DNA from: Gadus chalcogrammus
Lineage: Eukaryota > Chordata > Actinopteri > Gadiformes > Gadidae
NCBI RefSeq assembly: GCF_026213295.1
Contig: NC_079422.1
Span: forward strand, 2,018,250 to 2,082,249
Direction: 5' to 3'
Length of the DNA: 64,000 nucleotides
Positions 53,693 to 63,605 of the stretch are shown here, in pieces. The position numbers and the translations under genes are program-made. The notes under the pieces were generated by a model, which had not been told where the DNA came from, did no database searches, and saw only the letters and a list, made by a program, of their open reading frames with translations. Each line of letters starts with the position of its first letter. The stretch's first letter is position 1.

Positions 53693-54714
53693 TTGCTATC
53701 ACCAAATGTCTATCGGCCTATAGATCTGCTGTGCCAGTGCATTGAGCAAGTGAAAGAATGGATGTGCCGAAATTTCCTTCAACTAAATGAGGACAAAACA
53801 GTGATAATTGTATTTGGTTCTAAAACGGAAATACTTAAAGTAACCCAACACCTTCACTCTCTGTCCCTGAGAACCTAATCAAAGCCAGAAATCTAGGGGT
53901 TATCATGGATTCAGATTTACATTTCGACAGTCACATCAAATCAGTTACAAAATCGGCATATTATCCCCTTAAAAATGTAGCAAATTAGAGGGCTCATGTC
54001 CACCGAAGACTTACAAAAACTTGTACATGCCTTATTACTAGTAAGCTTGATTACTGTAGTGGTCTCCTTACAGGTCTCCCAAAACAAACTTTGAGGAAGC
54101 TTCAGCTTGTGTCAGAATGCTGCGCTAGAGTTCTAACAAAGACCAAAACATTTGAACATATTACACCAATTCTGAAATCGTTACATTGCTTCCTGTAGGT
54201 CAGTGAATTGATTTTAAATCATGTTGCTATCCTATAAATCCCTACATGGTTTAGGCCCAAATATTTAACTGATATGCTTCCACTACATAAGCCTTCTAGA
54301 CCACTAAATTCCTCTGAGACCAATCTGTTAATTATCCCCAGAGTAAACACGAACATGGGAAATTAGGATTTAGTTACTATGCAACAAATAGCTGGAATAA
54401 ACTCCAGAGGATTTAAGACTTGCCCAACTCTGAGCACCTTTAAAACAAGACTGAAGACTTTTATGTTGCTTTAGCTTTCTGCTAAATCTTAAATACATTG
54501 TACTTTCTAAAAAGCTTTTTTAACTTTGCCTTTATTTGCTATTTTAATACTAAAATGCCTTTTTAACTTTTTATTTTACCCATTTCTTTGCATTTTGTTT
54601 TCTTTTACTTATCTATTATTTATTTTATGACAATGTTTATATGTGAAGCACTTTGAGTCTGCCTTGTGTATGAAAAGTACTATATAATAAAGTTGCCTTG
54701 CCTTGCCTTATTTA
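53693..54714 (+). mobile_element. L2-clade LINE, 3' fragment
   Basis: The translated + strand, with frame changes, gives the C-terminal third of an L2 reverse transcriptase. It reads CIEQVKEWMCRNFLQLNEDK, then FGSKTEIL, ARNLGVIMDSDLHFDSHIKS, LRKLQLVSECCARVLTKTK and FEHITPILKSLH. After these come the YKSLHG-GP-Y-TDML and TFKTRLKTFMF segments. The 3' end has GAAGCACTTTGAGTCTGC, TATAATAAAGTTGCCTTG and a (CCTTG)n tail, typical of fish L2/Maui elements. 5' truncated. Confidence 0.88.
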
Positions 54715-55004
54715 TCAAACCCAATTTTACAAAAGCTTATCATTTTACTAGAAGTTACCGTTAGCTAATAAGTAATATCTACTTGAAATGATCTATTACT
54801 ATTTCAGTAATTATTTGTCATATCTTGTACTATACATGCAAGCCATGTAATCATTGAGTCATCTCACACTATTCCTGAAGCTGACAGAATGCAAAAGAGC
54901 AGAGCATATATTATATTATATATATTATTACATATATTATATTTGGCACAACAACAAAAAACGTATCTGTGGTCCATAACACCCTTCAGCCTGCTCCAGA
55001 GAGA

Positions 55005-55006
<2 letters not shown>

Positions 55007-55088
<82 letters not shown>

Positions 55089-55107
55089 ACACACACACAC
55101 ACACACC
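55007..55107. repeat. (CA)n microsatellite
   Basis: About 100 bases of CA with one CACCACA interruption. Confidence 0.97.
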
Positions 55108-55431
55108 ACTTGAAGAGAGGGATAGAGGCTATGAGGGATATGAAAAAGATTGAAGGAGGGGAGAGCGAGATAGAGGGAAGGCAGTGAAAGGCAGTGAAGG
55201 GATTGAAGAGGATGACATTAGTGACAGAAAAACAGAGGACAGGACATATGAATTCACAGAACTGTTTCTTACGTTACAGTCAACACCGTTTTAGCGTACT
55301 GCCACCCGCTGCTAATTGGAGGGCTGATCAATGGGAGGGCTGATCAATGGGAAGGAACCTTTTCTCCTGTCCATAAAAACTGGATCTATACATAAAGATC
55401 TATGTCTGACTCATGACCATTGTCTTCACAG
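55108..55431. other. Intronic sequence before the creb5 His-rich exon
   Basis: Unique sequence with a short direct repeat (GGAGGGCTGATCAATGGGA at 55318 and 55333). Includes the branch and polypyrimidine region of the acceptor at 55431. Confidence 0.5.
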
Positions 55432-55749
55432 AGGCTGAGGCTGCACTTTCGCACCACCCGGGGGCCATCGCCAATGGCAACATGAACTCCATGGGTCACA
55501 TGATGGAGATGATGTCGTCACGTCAGGAGCAAGGGGTCCACCACCCCATGCACTCGCACCCCCACCAGCACATGCAGGCGCCTCCCCATGCCTACCAACA
55601 ACATGGCCACCACCACCCAGGCCATGCCCACGGGCAGGCGTACACCATCAGCCCCAGGGTCACAACCCCATCACAGCTCCCACAACCACCAACTCCACCC
55701 CGGCCCCCCGCACCAGACCTCACCGCATGGTGCCATGCACTCCTCACAG
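55432..55749 (+). CDS. creb5: creb5 His-rich exon with apparent frameshifts
   Basis: This large exon encodes the Met/His-rich region of CREB5: NGNMNSMGHMMEMM, then many His, Pro and Gln residues, then PHQTSPHGAMHSSQ at the end. The acceptor is cttcacag and the donor is gtaagg. The frame is broken twice. The exon opens AGG CTG AG-GCT GCA, where CREB5 has Arg-Leu-Lys-Ala-Ala, so one base seems missing near 55438-55440. The conserved C-terminal part is then read one frame over from the first part, placing a second indel between about 55625 and 55660. Neither exon boundary is disturbed, and the final CAG is in phase with the next exon. This is most simply an assembly error. The His-rich region is thought to serve in transactivation, by analogy with the family. 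Confidence 0.85.
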
Positions 55750-56204
55750 GTAAGGCTCCTCCCCTCTTGATTGGTAGGGTCCCACCAGCACCTCACCACC
55801 ATACCTCACGTCACTCACACTAGTGGCAGGCAGGAGGCCAAAGTTTTTCATGTCAATACATTTTCTATATTTAGATTTATAGTGTATATAAACTGTTGAT
55901 ATAATATATGTTTATGACATTAACAAAGTCTAACAATAATATTAAGCCTCCTTATGGACTATTAAGCAGCAGTAAAGCCCTTGTTGTCTCCCTCTTGTGC
56001 AGCCGACCACTTTCCTGGCGGCTGTCTGAAAGGTCAGCTCTCCCTTTCTGGTCTGTGGCCACGGGTCATAGGTAGGCTGTAAAGTCTCCAATATAAGGAT
56101 TCTCCTGTGGAAAATATGTCCCCACCACACCCTGAGCCCACACACTAGGCCCCCACTATAAGGCCGCACCAACACAGGCTCAGACAGAGCTTTAAGGAAT
56201 AGGG
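55750..56204. other. Intronic sequence after the creb5 His-rich exon
   Basis: No clear feature. The last 150 bases may already belong to the LINE fragment that follows. Confidence 0.4.
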
Positions 56205-56935
56205 AAAATCAAAAGGGAAATATTTGAGAACAGTGTCAAGGTTATACGAGTTGTTGTCCTTTGCATCCTTTGAGATCCTCTATCCAACACAATGGGAGCA
56301 GGACTTGGGCATACCCCTGAGGAACATGTGGGATACTGTTACCAAAACACAACAGCCTTATCAAAATGGCAGGATATAATATTCTTCACATATTTTTTTT
56401 GCACAGGGCTTATACAACAGTTAGCAGATTAAAGAAAATGGACAAGTCCCTCTCCAATTTGTGTTGGCATGGTTGCGGAGAGGCAGGAACATTGATACAT
56501 CTAATGTGGCAAAGCCCCTCAGTAAAGAGCTATTGGAAATTAAAGCGCTATTCTGAAAGTGAAAATACCACTCTGCCCACTTATTTGCTTTTAGGACAGT
56601 AGTGAGTCGAAAATATTGAGTCAACTCTTACTCAACGCATCATAGCATTAGCCTTTTTTCAACATTGGTTGCCTCAACATTGATAATAGGTTAAAGGACT
56701 TTATGGATCTCCTGTCAATGGACCGGGAACCATCAGTCCTCAATGAAATTGACTGTGGGGATGAAGGACCCTGGATCTTTATGAGACTTATTCTAGAAAC
56801 TGGGAATTTAAATTAATTTATTGAATATATGGATCTGCTGTGGGGTCTATTTATGGAGATTTGTGATTTTTTCGTTTTTTTTGCTTATAGAAATAATAAT
56901 TAAAAATAATAATAATAAAAAAGGGGAAAAGGTCC
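56205..56935 (+). mobile_element. L1/Tx1-like LINE, 3' end
   Basis: A frame at 56366-56602 reads TVSRLKKMDKSLSNLCWHGC, then GEAGTLIHLMWQSPSVKSYW. This is the C-x3-C ... H-x-x-x-x-C/S zinc-binding tail (C-G, GT-L-H-x-W-x-C/S-P) at the end of L1-type reverse transcriptases. Upstream fragments include WEQDLGI, also typical. It ends in an A/T-rich tail (ATAATAATAATAAAAAAGG), consistent with a 3' end on the + strand. 5' truncated and non-functional. Confidence 0.75.
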
Positions 56936-57185
56936 ACGGTAGCATTTGTTTATAGTGTGTAGTTGTTTGGTTTTAATGCCCCTTGGTTAGGTGTTGGTCT
57001 ATGTAAGTTAGCTGTGATTTTGCTGTGTCTGATAGTGGTGGTAAGCTCTGAGAGACCCAGGGCTAAGGTCTGTGATAAAATTATCTACAGTACTACTGCC
57101 GAGATATGAGCTGTAGGTGTATCTTCCATATTGTATCTTCATATCCGTATCTTCTCTCTCTCGCTCCTTTCTCTTTCGACAAAAC
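56936..57185 (-). mobile_element. Second fragment of the I/Nimb-like LINE
   Basis: Matches 47706-47975 of the relic at 46068-47995 in the same orientation, covering the endonuclease end (SLRAY and the CTGAGAGACCCAGGGCTAAG sequence). It shows more deletions than the longer copy. It lies between two pieces of L1-like sequence. Confidence 0.8.
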
Positions 57186-57199
57186 GAATTATGATGAAT

Positions 57200-57275
57200 T
57201 AAAAAATACATGAACCAATTGCTTCAACATTGACAATAGGTTAAAGGACTTTATGAGTCTCCTGTCAATTATAGA
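57200..57275 (+). mobile_element. Small L1-like fragment
   Basis: GACAATAGGTTAAAGGACTT and the CTCCTGTCAAT that follows repeat 56676-56715 of the L1-like element. This second piece ends about 80 bases before the creb5 bZIP exon. Confidence 0.65.
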
Positions 57276-57357
57276 GGAACAGAATGACCAGTTAATGTAT
57301 ACATAGTGGTTTATTAGACAGCGTGAAGGTCACCCAGGAACCTCTCTCTGTATCTAG

Positions 57358-57585
57358 ATGTCCCCTGCCGCCCAGCAGATGCAGCCCACCCAGACCATGC
57401 AGTCCCCGGCCTCGAGCGGCGGGCGGCGCCGGCGGGTGGTGGACGAGGACCCAGATGAACGCAGGCGGAAGTTCCTGGAGCGGAACCGGGCGGCGGCCAC
57501 CAGGTGCCGGCAGAAGAGGAAAGTGTGGGTGATATCGCTGGAGAAGAAGGCAGAGGAGCTGACGCAGACCAACATGCAGCTCCAG
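57358..57585 (+). CDS. creb5: creb5 bZIP basic region and first zipper heptads
   Basis: This intact exon of 76 codons carries the DNA-binding basic region. After SPAAQQMQPTQT comes GGRRRRVVDEDPDERRRKF and then the bZIP signature NRAAATRCRQKRK, which contacts CRE sites. The zipper begins at SLEKKAEEL and continues TQTNMQLQ. The acceptor is tatctag and the donor is gtaaag, and both ends are in phase 0. Sequence match to ATF2/ATF7/CREB5 is very strong. The PATQQMQPTQT-like lead-in and surrounding exons point to CREB5. LINE fragments lie within 90 bases of the acceptor. Confidence 0.96.
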
Positions 57586-57785
57586 GTAAAGACACCAACA
57601 TGCTCACTCTAGGATATCAACTTGAACGTGACGCCAAATACAGACACATTCTGAAAGAATAAGAATATTTCAGTTTAGCGTTTTCTTACTTAGGAAACTT
57701 AAAGGGATTTACTATGAGTCAAGTACACACAGGGCCTGTTGATCAATGCTGTGATGTCTGACCAGAGATCACCTTGCATGTGTAG

Positions 57786-57894
57786 AATGAAGTCACCATG
57801 CTAAAGAGTGAGGTGACACAACTCAAGCAGCTTCTCCTCACCCACAAAGACTGTCCCATCACCAGCCTGCAGAAGGACTCCCAAGGCTATCTCA
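57786..57894 (+). CDS. creb5: creb5 leucine zipper exon
   Basis: The exon follows gtgtag and encodes NEVTMLKSEVTQLKQLLLTH, then KDCPITSLQKDSQGYLS. With the previous exon it completes a leucine zipper in which Leu recurs every seven residues (SL, EEL, MQL, TML, TQL). The donor is gtaagg after CTC A, so the last serine codon is split A|GT, matching the first two bases of the next exon. KDCPIT and QGYLS are hallmark sequences of the ATF2/ATF7/CREB5 group. The zipper mediates homo- and heterodimerisation, for example with Jun family proteins, by family knowledge. Confidence 0.96.
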
Positions 57895-58159
57895 GTAAGG
57901 AGCTTGCTTCTCCCTTCCTCTCCCTCTCCTTCTTCCTCTCTCTCTCACACTCACTCTCACTCCCTTTATCTCTCTCACTCTTTCTTTTATTAATCTCAAT
58001 CTTGCCCCTTCATTATTCTCACACAGACACACACACAAAAAAAACATATTATTGGAAAAGTTTGAGTCAATTTTCTTTCTCCTAAAAAGCAGGAACATCA
58101 CGTTTGCGATCACACACTCGATATCAGAGACGCGTCAAACACAATCTATAAACTGTCGC

Positions 58160-58193
<34 letters not shown>

Positions 58194-58212
58194 CAAACAC
58201 ACACAAACACAC
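58160..58212. repeat. (CA)n microsatellite
   Basis: Short imperfect CA tract in the last creb5 intron. The rest of that intron (57895-58850) is unique apart from CT-rich stretches at 57905-57985 and 58785-58815. Confidence 0.9.
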
Positions 58213-58850
58213 TCTTACAGTGAAAGTACAACTCCCCTCCCTCAATAAATGCACATAGGTCTACGTTGAGTTAAGAAATCATTTCTAACAATCTAGAGTT
58301 AGATTAATCTCTGCTTCCCGGGACACATCCAGGGCCTTGCACAGCGGTGTGGAGCCCCAACCCTCCCTGGAGCGTGGGTCTGTAAGAAAGATGACCATCA
58401 GGTCTTCATTGATGGTCTAGTCTGTGTCACCTCCAATGTGTCCAGGCCGATTCAGAAATGTTTATGGAGTTGAATGAGTCACATTTCCATTTTTCTGTGC
58501 GATCCATCAAAGGTCTCTAATATAGCGCCAGCCAGAGGATTTATAGAAGAAAGTCGAGTGCGTAATTTGCACAGGGTGGTATGAATCAAACAAATGTCCT
58601 GCTATAAAGTAGTGCCATTGCCAGGCACATCATTTATGGTCTTGGATTGTTTTGATACTCATCTATTTGAAATATAATAGAATATAATGCACATGCAGGT
58701 ACAAAACAACTCTACAATCCAAGTCTCTTACTCTCACACAAGCAGTTGGGCACACACATTGCACACAGCAAAAAATGCATCTCTCGCTCGCTCTCTCTCT
58801 CTCTCTCCGCCTCCCTCCCACTCCCCTGATCTCATGGTTTATGTTCCCAG

Positions 58851-59005
58851 GTCCGGAGAGCAGTCCTGCCAGCAGCCCGGCCCCAGTGTGTTCCCAGCAG
58901 CAGGTCATCCAGCACAACACCATCACCACCTCCACCACGACAGTCGGGGGCAGCGGTGTACACGGAGAGGCTAACCACCGCAGAGACATTCACCCCATCC
59001 ACTAG
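58851..59005 (+). CDS. creb5: creb5 terminal coding exon
   Basis: The exon follows the acceptor ttcccag and starts GT CCG GAG AGC, completing the serine codon split by the previous intron. It encodes PESSPASSPAPVCSQQQ, VIQHNTITTSTT and a divergent end HRRDIHPIH followed by TAG. Vertebrate CREB5 ends in a very similar CSQQQVIQHNTITT block and NPI-type terminus, so this is the natural C-terminus. A CT tract lies just upstream of the acceptor. The sequence after the stop is a non-repetitive 3' UTR. Confidence 0.95.
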
Positions 59006-59686
59006 AGGCCAAGGAGACTAGCAGAAGCCTATACCCCCAACCCAGATCTGCAAGGCCCGCCTCTCAGTACAGTTGCACAGTGCCTCATCCTCCATCAGCA
59101 ACACTTCCTCAAGCCTGCAAGGAACTTGTTTATACAGTAGCTATATATTTTATAGAGCCCTCCCTATTAACAAACGTTTTAACTCCTCAATTAATCCCTT
59201 TTTATTTTCCTTTGTCTTTTCCATGTATTTGTTGTGTGTGGCCGTCCTTTTCCATATTGTATTTGTACAAGCGTAAAGGGGTTGTCCCGGTTAAAACCAT
59301 GCATCATTAATGTAACCTTTGCGTGTATGTGTGTGTGTGTGTGTGGGTGTGTTGTACACATACTCTGGTACAAGCTGTGAGGTTGTAGTCATTGGACTAT
59401 ATGAAATCAGGGAAGTTAGCCTGGGAGAGTATTTCTCTGTCACCTGCCCCTTCCCTATTTTTCTCACTTTTTTTGTTTTATACAACCGATGTGAACAATA
59501 AGCCAGTTACTGAGGTGGAGAGATGGGTCAGAACATGTGTGTGTGTGCCCTTAGCAACAGTATATAGACTGTGTTTGACGAGTCTCTGATAACGTGCTCA
59601 GTGTGTGATCGTACACGTGATGTTCCTGCCTTTTTAGGAGAAAGAAATTTTACTCAAACTGTTGCCATAATGTTTCTAAGACTAGT

Positions 59687-59717
<31 letters not shown>

Positions 59718-62224
59718 ATAATATCTATATATTTAACCCATGGTGGTGTTGAGTGTTATGGAAAACACATCATATTTTGAAAAACAGTATATGGTCACAA
59801 GAGCAGAGCAATACGTACCAGTATTGATATGTGATATCGTATGTGATGATAATGATTATGAGTGAGTGTTTGAGTGCTTATGTGTGTAGGTGTGTGCGTG
59901 CGAGTGTGTGCATGCGTGTGTGCCCCTTAAGACTAGCGTGGTCTATCCAATCAGGGCTGAGAGGACCCACAGTCAGCTAGAACATAACTTTGATACCAGT
60001 TGGAAGCTCAGGGGTTAGGACAGCCCCCCCCTCCTTAGGACCAAGAGAAGGTTTAATGGACAAATCCTGTTTCCTTCATTAAAGGATCACATGCATTTGC
60101 CTTCAATTGCAGATAAAAATAAAATGCATTTTAAAGTTCCAGTATGTAACATTCCCGTGTGCTTGTGCTTGTACTCTCTTGTCTACATAATAGGCTTTGG
60201 TGGGGATGGAAGACGAAATTAACAATTGTAAAGAGTGTGAGTGTGATTAGATGTGTTGCCCGTGTTTTACTGTCTTTGAAGAGGTGCACTTCCTAGCTAT
60301 ACTTTCCAAAATGTCACAAGTTGCCTAAAATCTGTTTTAGAAATTATTTGTTTGCTTGCTAAAGGCAAGAAAAAATATTTTTTTCCTTTAAGATTACCTC
60401 ACTTATGTCTCAAATTTCTAATTCATTTGATATTTATTTTCACAATGTCTTGTGATCAACAATGTTTAGCAATTGTTGACCTTGTCAGGGAAGTTCACTG
60501 CATTTGAATTAAAGTTAGGAAAGAAAAGTAGACACCCATTTCACATTGAATTCTTTCTTTATATAGTCCTCCCATCTCATCATGTTGGTTATAGTAGTGT
60601 AGTTCTAATATCCCCTTGCCTTTGGGCCATGAGATGGCGAACCAGCCTGCCGGCCAGCAGGAGCTTAGGGGTGCAGAAATGCTCTTGCTGATTTCACCGA
60701 GATCAGAGAGCTGTCTATGCACTTTGTCTTCTGCCAAGCCAGAGGTTAGAATAGCCATACGGTCTGAGTAGTTTGCATGTGATCTCCTCCCCCCATCCCC
60801 AGCCAGGATTTCACACACCCATGACATGTGTGTGGCATGGACGATACATACAAGGATGTCAAGTAGAGGCAGCGTTATTACCTAATTCGGAGCCTTTCAC
60901 TTCAGAGTTAGATCAGCCTGCCCTTCAACTTTGAACTCAGCATCCATCAGTCAAAACGGGCCAGCCGCGCGCCGGATAACCCCCCCCCCCCCCCCACATC
61001 TCTGTCGTCCAGTATAAAGGAAAGCTTTTATGCGAACTGGACTGTAGTCAAGTATGTATATTAAACCGGTGTAACCTCAATTTCATATATCTCTTTAAAT
61101 GTAACATAGCTTTTTGTAGCAATCTTATTATGCACTAAAAAAAAGCTTGCCTTATCTTGAGTTTAACTTAGATCCTTACAGCATTCCAACTAACCTCTTG
61201 CCATTGGAAATTGTGGCAATGAACTCTGAGATGCCTAAAAACTGGAATCATAGGAAGACCATTTTGAGATTCAGACTATCGTTTTTGATGTAGTTGCATC
61301 GATGGCTTTCGACCAAGGTTTGTGTGTAATGATGAAAGGGAGATATGGGGAGACGAAGAGTTAAGTATGAAGAGTGTAAGCGTGAATGTTATTACATATG
61401 TCATGCAAGAATAATTCATACAGTGTTCAATATAAATGTATAATTTTTTTAATCTAAACCCTATACATATTGTATAGAATGTGATTCATTTATTTTATCT
61501 TGTACATGTAAGGTAACCTTTCTTTTTTACGAAAATTGAGAAAATGCGTGCTACGTTTTTTGTAAATAATGTTTGCATAGCACTTGTTATCTACGTTGAG
61601 AAGTTCATTTCAGCTCCTAATATATTGTGTGATGAATTTATAAATCCTTTCTTGCCTATATAACTTTGGTACAGTACATTTCCTCTTGTTTTTTTTAACT
61701 GTACAGATGTTATGCGTCTTAGTAGCTACATTATGATATGGAAATAAGCACTTGTTCGGAACAGACATCTCCTTCAATAGAAGAGGATGGCAGGGCAAAC
61801 CACACCTTTTCTTTTCAATAGAGCAACTACATGTGTGTTTATACAGTTTAAAAAGCACAGTTTTTGCTCCAGGTTACATGGATGTTTTTGCCAAAATGGT
61901 ACAAACAATTACCAGTGGTATTCAATTTACAGAATCAATTCAACCTGCAATATGCCACCATTTTTTTTTTATGTAGTCATAATTTTTGTTCAACATAAAA
62001 TACATGCAATTTTAATGTAGAGTATAAATCCCTTACACCCAAAACAATAGACCCAGGGGAGAGTCATTGTCTAAATGCACTGTGCAAACTAGGATTCCCA
62101 GGTCAGATAGTCCTGGTCTAAATGCACTTATGAAACAAAGAAAATTGCTGACCTAGAATCCAGAAATGTACAAACTGAAGAACATTAATTATCCAGTGCA
62201 TCATTGTGGAGCAATTATATTCTT
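59006..62224 (+). other. creb5: creb5 3' UTR and convergent intergenic region
   Basis: This is about 3.2 kb of AT-rich, mostly unique sequence after the creb5 stop, with no credible coding frame. The human gene also has a 3' UTR of several kilobases, so most of this is probably transcribed. AATAAA occurs on the + strand at 60118-60123 and at 62225-62230, and the true end cannot be decided by eye. Minor landmarks are a GT tract near 59324-59350, a (TA)n tract at 59686-59715 and a C run at 60979-60996. Confidence 0.55.
59684..59715. repeat. (TA)n microsatellite in the 3' UTR
   Basis: Pure TA for about 30 bases. Confidence 0.9.
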
Positions 62225-62332
62225 AATAAATGGGAAATGTTCCACCTTTTAGAATAAGCGTTTTAAAAAATAATGTGCCTGCACAGCCTTGCAAAAATAA
62301 GATCAATCAACATGTCAATTAACTGTCCGTAG
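62005..62332 (-). other. cpvl: cpvl 3' UTR, end uncertain
   Basis: Unique sequence after the cpvl stop on the - strand. No AATAAA is seen on this strand close to the stop. An ATTAAA-type signal (TTTAAT on +, near 62010-62015) is a candidate. The region is shared with, or lies close to, the end of the convergent creb5 transcript. Confidence 0.4.
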
Positions 62333-62469
62333 TCAGGCGGCACGGAGTGGAGGCCTTTCAGCATCAACAGCCTCAGGCCAACCATTGGTGGACAAAAACC
62401 TGTCAATCATATCAAAGGATCTTTCTGGTTGGTCATAAGGCAGAATGTGTCCTCCCCACGAATGATCAC
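62333..62469 (-). CDS. cpvl: cpvl last coding exon (catalytic His), one frameshift
   Basis: This is the 3' end of a serine carboxypeptidase-like gene (peptidase family S10), on the - strand. After the acceptor cacag it reads VIIRG and then, one frame over, GHILPYDQPERSFDMIDRF and a short tail ending in TGA. GGHILPYDQP is the S10 motif that contains the catalytic histidine. The frame changes at a G run (GGGGAGG at 62452-62458 on the opposite strand). Family members have Gly-Gly-Gly-His here, so one G appears to be missing. CPVL is a lysosomal/secretory-pathway carboxypeptidase-like protein of uncertain substrate. Confidence 0.88.
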
Positions 62470-62598
62470 CTGTGTGGCAAAATAAGCAACGTTTTTTTAA
62501 TTGGCAGATTCAGAAATGTAACTAGCACAAATAACCACCAAATAATTAAAACTATAATTCTAGTCCCATGAGTTCTAATCACGGCCTCTTATGCTCAC

Positions 62599-62782
62599 CT
62601 GGTAAAACTCCCCCACTTGTCTAACATAGCCGGCCACCTCCCGGTCCCCAGGCTGGAGCCTCCAGTGGAACCGAGGGGCCGTCCTGTACTCTGCGGCCCC
62701 CGTCCAGTTGACCGTCGGCAAGAAAGCGTTGAGTCAGCGGGGCGGCGACTATCACATCCAGCTGACCGTTGTACATCAACAC
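62599..62782 (-). CDS. cpvl: cpvl exon with catalytic Asp, one frameshift
   Basis: The exon follows the acceptor cctaccag and starts VLMYNGQLDVIVAAPLTQRF. The Asp in NGQLD is the charge-relay aspartate of S10 peptidases. The remaining conserved part (NWTGAAEYR, then WRLQPGDREVAGYVRQ, then GEFYQ) is in a different frame. The shift lies at about 62713-62720, where the sequence reads CTTGCCGACG and one base too many (or two too few) is present. The donor gtgagc is normal. The rest of the exon is well conserved, which argues for a sequencing error rather than decay. Confidence 0.88.
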
Positions 62783-63013
62783 CTGGTAGGAAAACAGTTT
62801 GGAATGGAGGTCAAATACAGCAGTGGTCTCAACGAAATTAATAAGAAAAGTAATCTGTCCATCTGTATTCTCATTTTAAATCGTATTTCAATCGTTTGTG
62901 GCGATCCCTTGACCCACTTGGTCACTAACGAGAACCAACTCCCGACCTACAGTTTGAAAACAGTCTGTTCTTAATGACTCCCTAATGGGTGAATAATGAA
63001 CAGGAGCCCCAAC

Positions 63014-63186
63014 CCCTGTAGTTGTCCATCAGCTCTCCCAGCCAGGGTTTGATGCTCTTCATGACGTCTTGCAGCAGGTGCTTCTCCACCTCAGAGCCAT
63101 CATGGAAGCTCAGGTTCCCCACGTGGATGGAGAGCGAACCTTTGGCAGCGTAACAAAGGGGAGAAGTATTCCTGGTCCTCGGGCTC
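63014..63186 (-). CDS. cpvl: cpvl exon (EPEDQ...HVGN), two frameshifts
   Basis: The exon follows tgctgcag and begins EPEDQEYFSP. It then continues in a second frame as PFVTLPKVRS and in a third as IHVGNLSFHDGSEVEKHL, QDVMKSIKPWLGELMDNY. The order matches CPVL exactly, so two single-base losses are implied, near 63157-63161 (a CCCC run) and near 63137-63141. The donor is also odd: the sequence after DNY is AGGGGTTGG, so the GT needed for a phase-0 junction is displaced by one G. Three irregularities in 173 bases suggest a locally poor consensus. Confidence 0.85.
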
Positions 63187-63283
63187 CTGCAGCAGCGACA
63201 CAATCATCAGAGAGGAGACACTTATTAAGAGTGCTGACCCCATGAAAATAAGAGAACATAGATTGGCTTTGGAACACCTGTAC

Positions 63284-63382
63284 CTGACACAACATGTAGT
63301 TGAAGTAGTTTGTACAGCCAGTTACATTCTGGAAATAGGAGGGGTAGGGCTCCAGGTCACCATTCAGCAAGCTGTCAAACAC
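63284..63382 (-). CDS. cpvl: cpvl intact internal exon
   Basis: A clean 33-codon exon between the acceptor cacattag and the donor gtacag. It encodes VFDSLLNGDLEPYPSYFQNV then TGCTNYFNYMLCQ. The block SYFQNVTGC-NY-N is diagnostic of vertebrate CPVL and includes an N-glycosylation sequon (NVT) and two cysteines. The next exon (lower coordinates) continues with EPEDQ, as in the human protein. Confidence 0.93.
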
Positions 63383-63473
63383 CTAATGTGGTCATAGAAA
63401 TAATTTTGGATCAACAAAATGACATTTTTTGACCACGAAAACTTAACCAATGATTCCAGACACAAGGTACTAC

Positions 63474-63605
63474 CTTGAAGGCCTCCAGCCACTTCTGCTG
63501 CTGGATGAGCTGAGTGCCTCTGGAGGTCTGCTCCTCCACGTACTGCTTCTGGAGCTCATCCACCAGCCCTGTCTGGTAGAGGAACTCTGCATAGCCACCC
63601 AACAT
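63474..63605 (-). CDS. cpvl: cpvl intact internal exon (GGYAEFLYQ)
   Basis: A clean 44-codon exon between the acceptor ccctcccag and the donor gtagta. It begins MLGGYAEFLYQTGLVDE and ends QQQKWLEAFK. GGYAEFLYQ-GL-DE follows the S10 catalytic core in CPVL. The exon holding the nucleophile serine (GESYAGKY in the family) is not visible and must lie right of base 64000. Confidence 0.92.
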
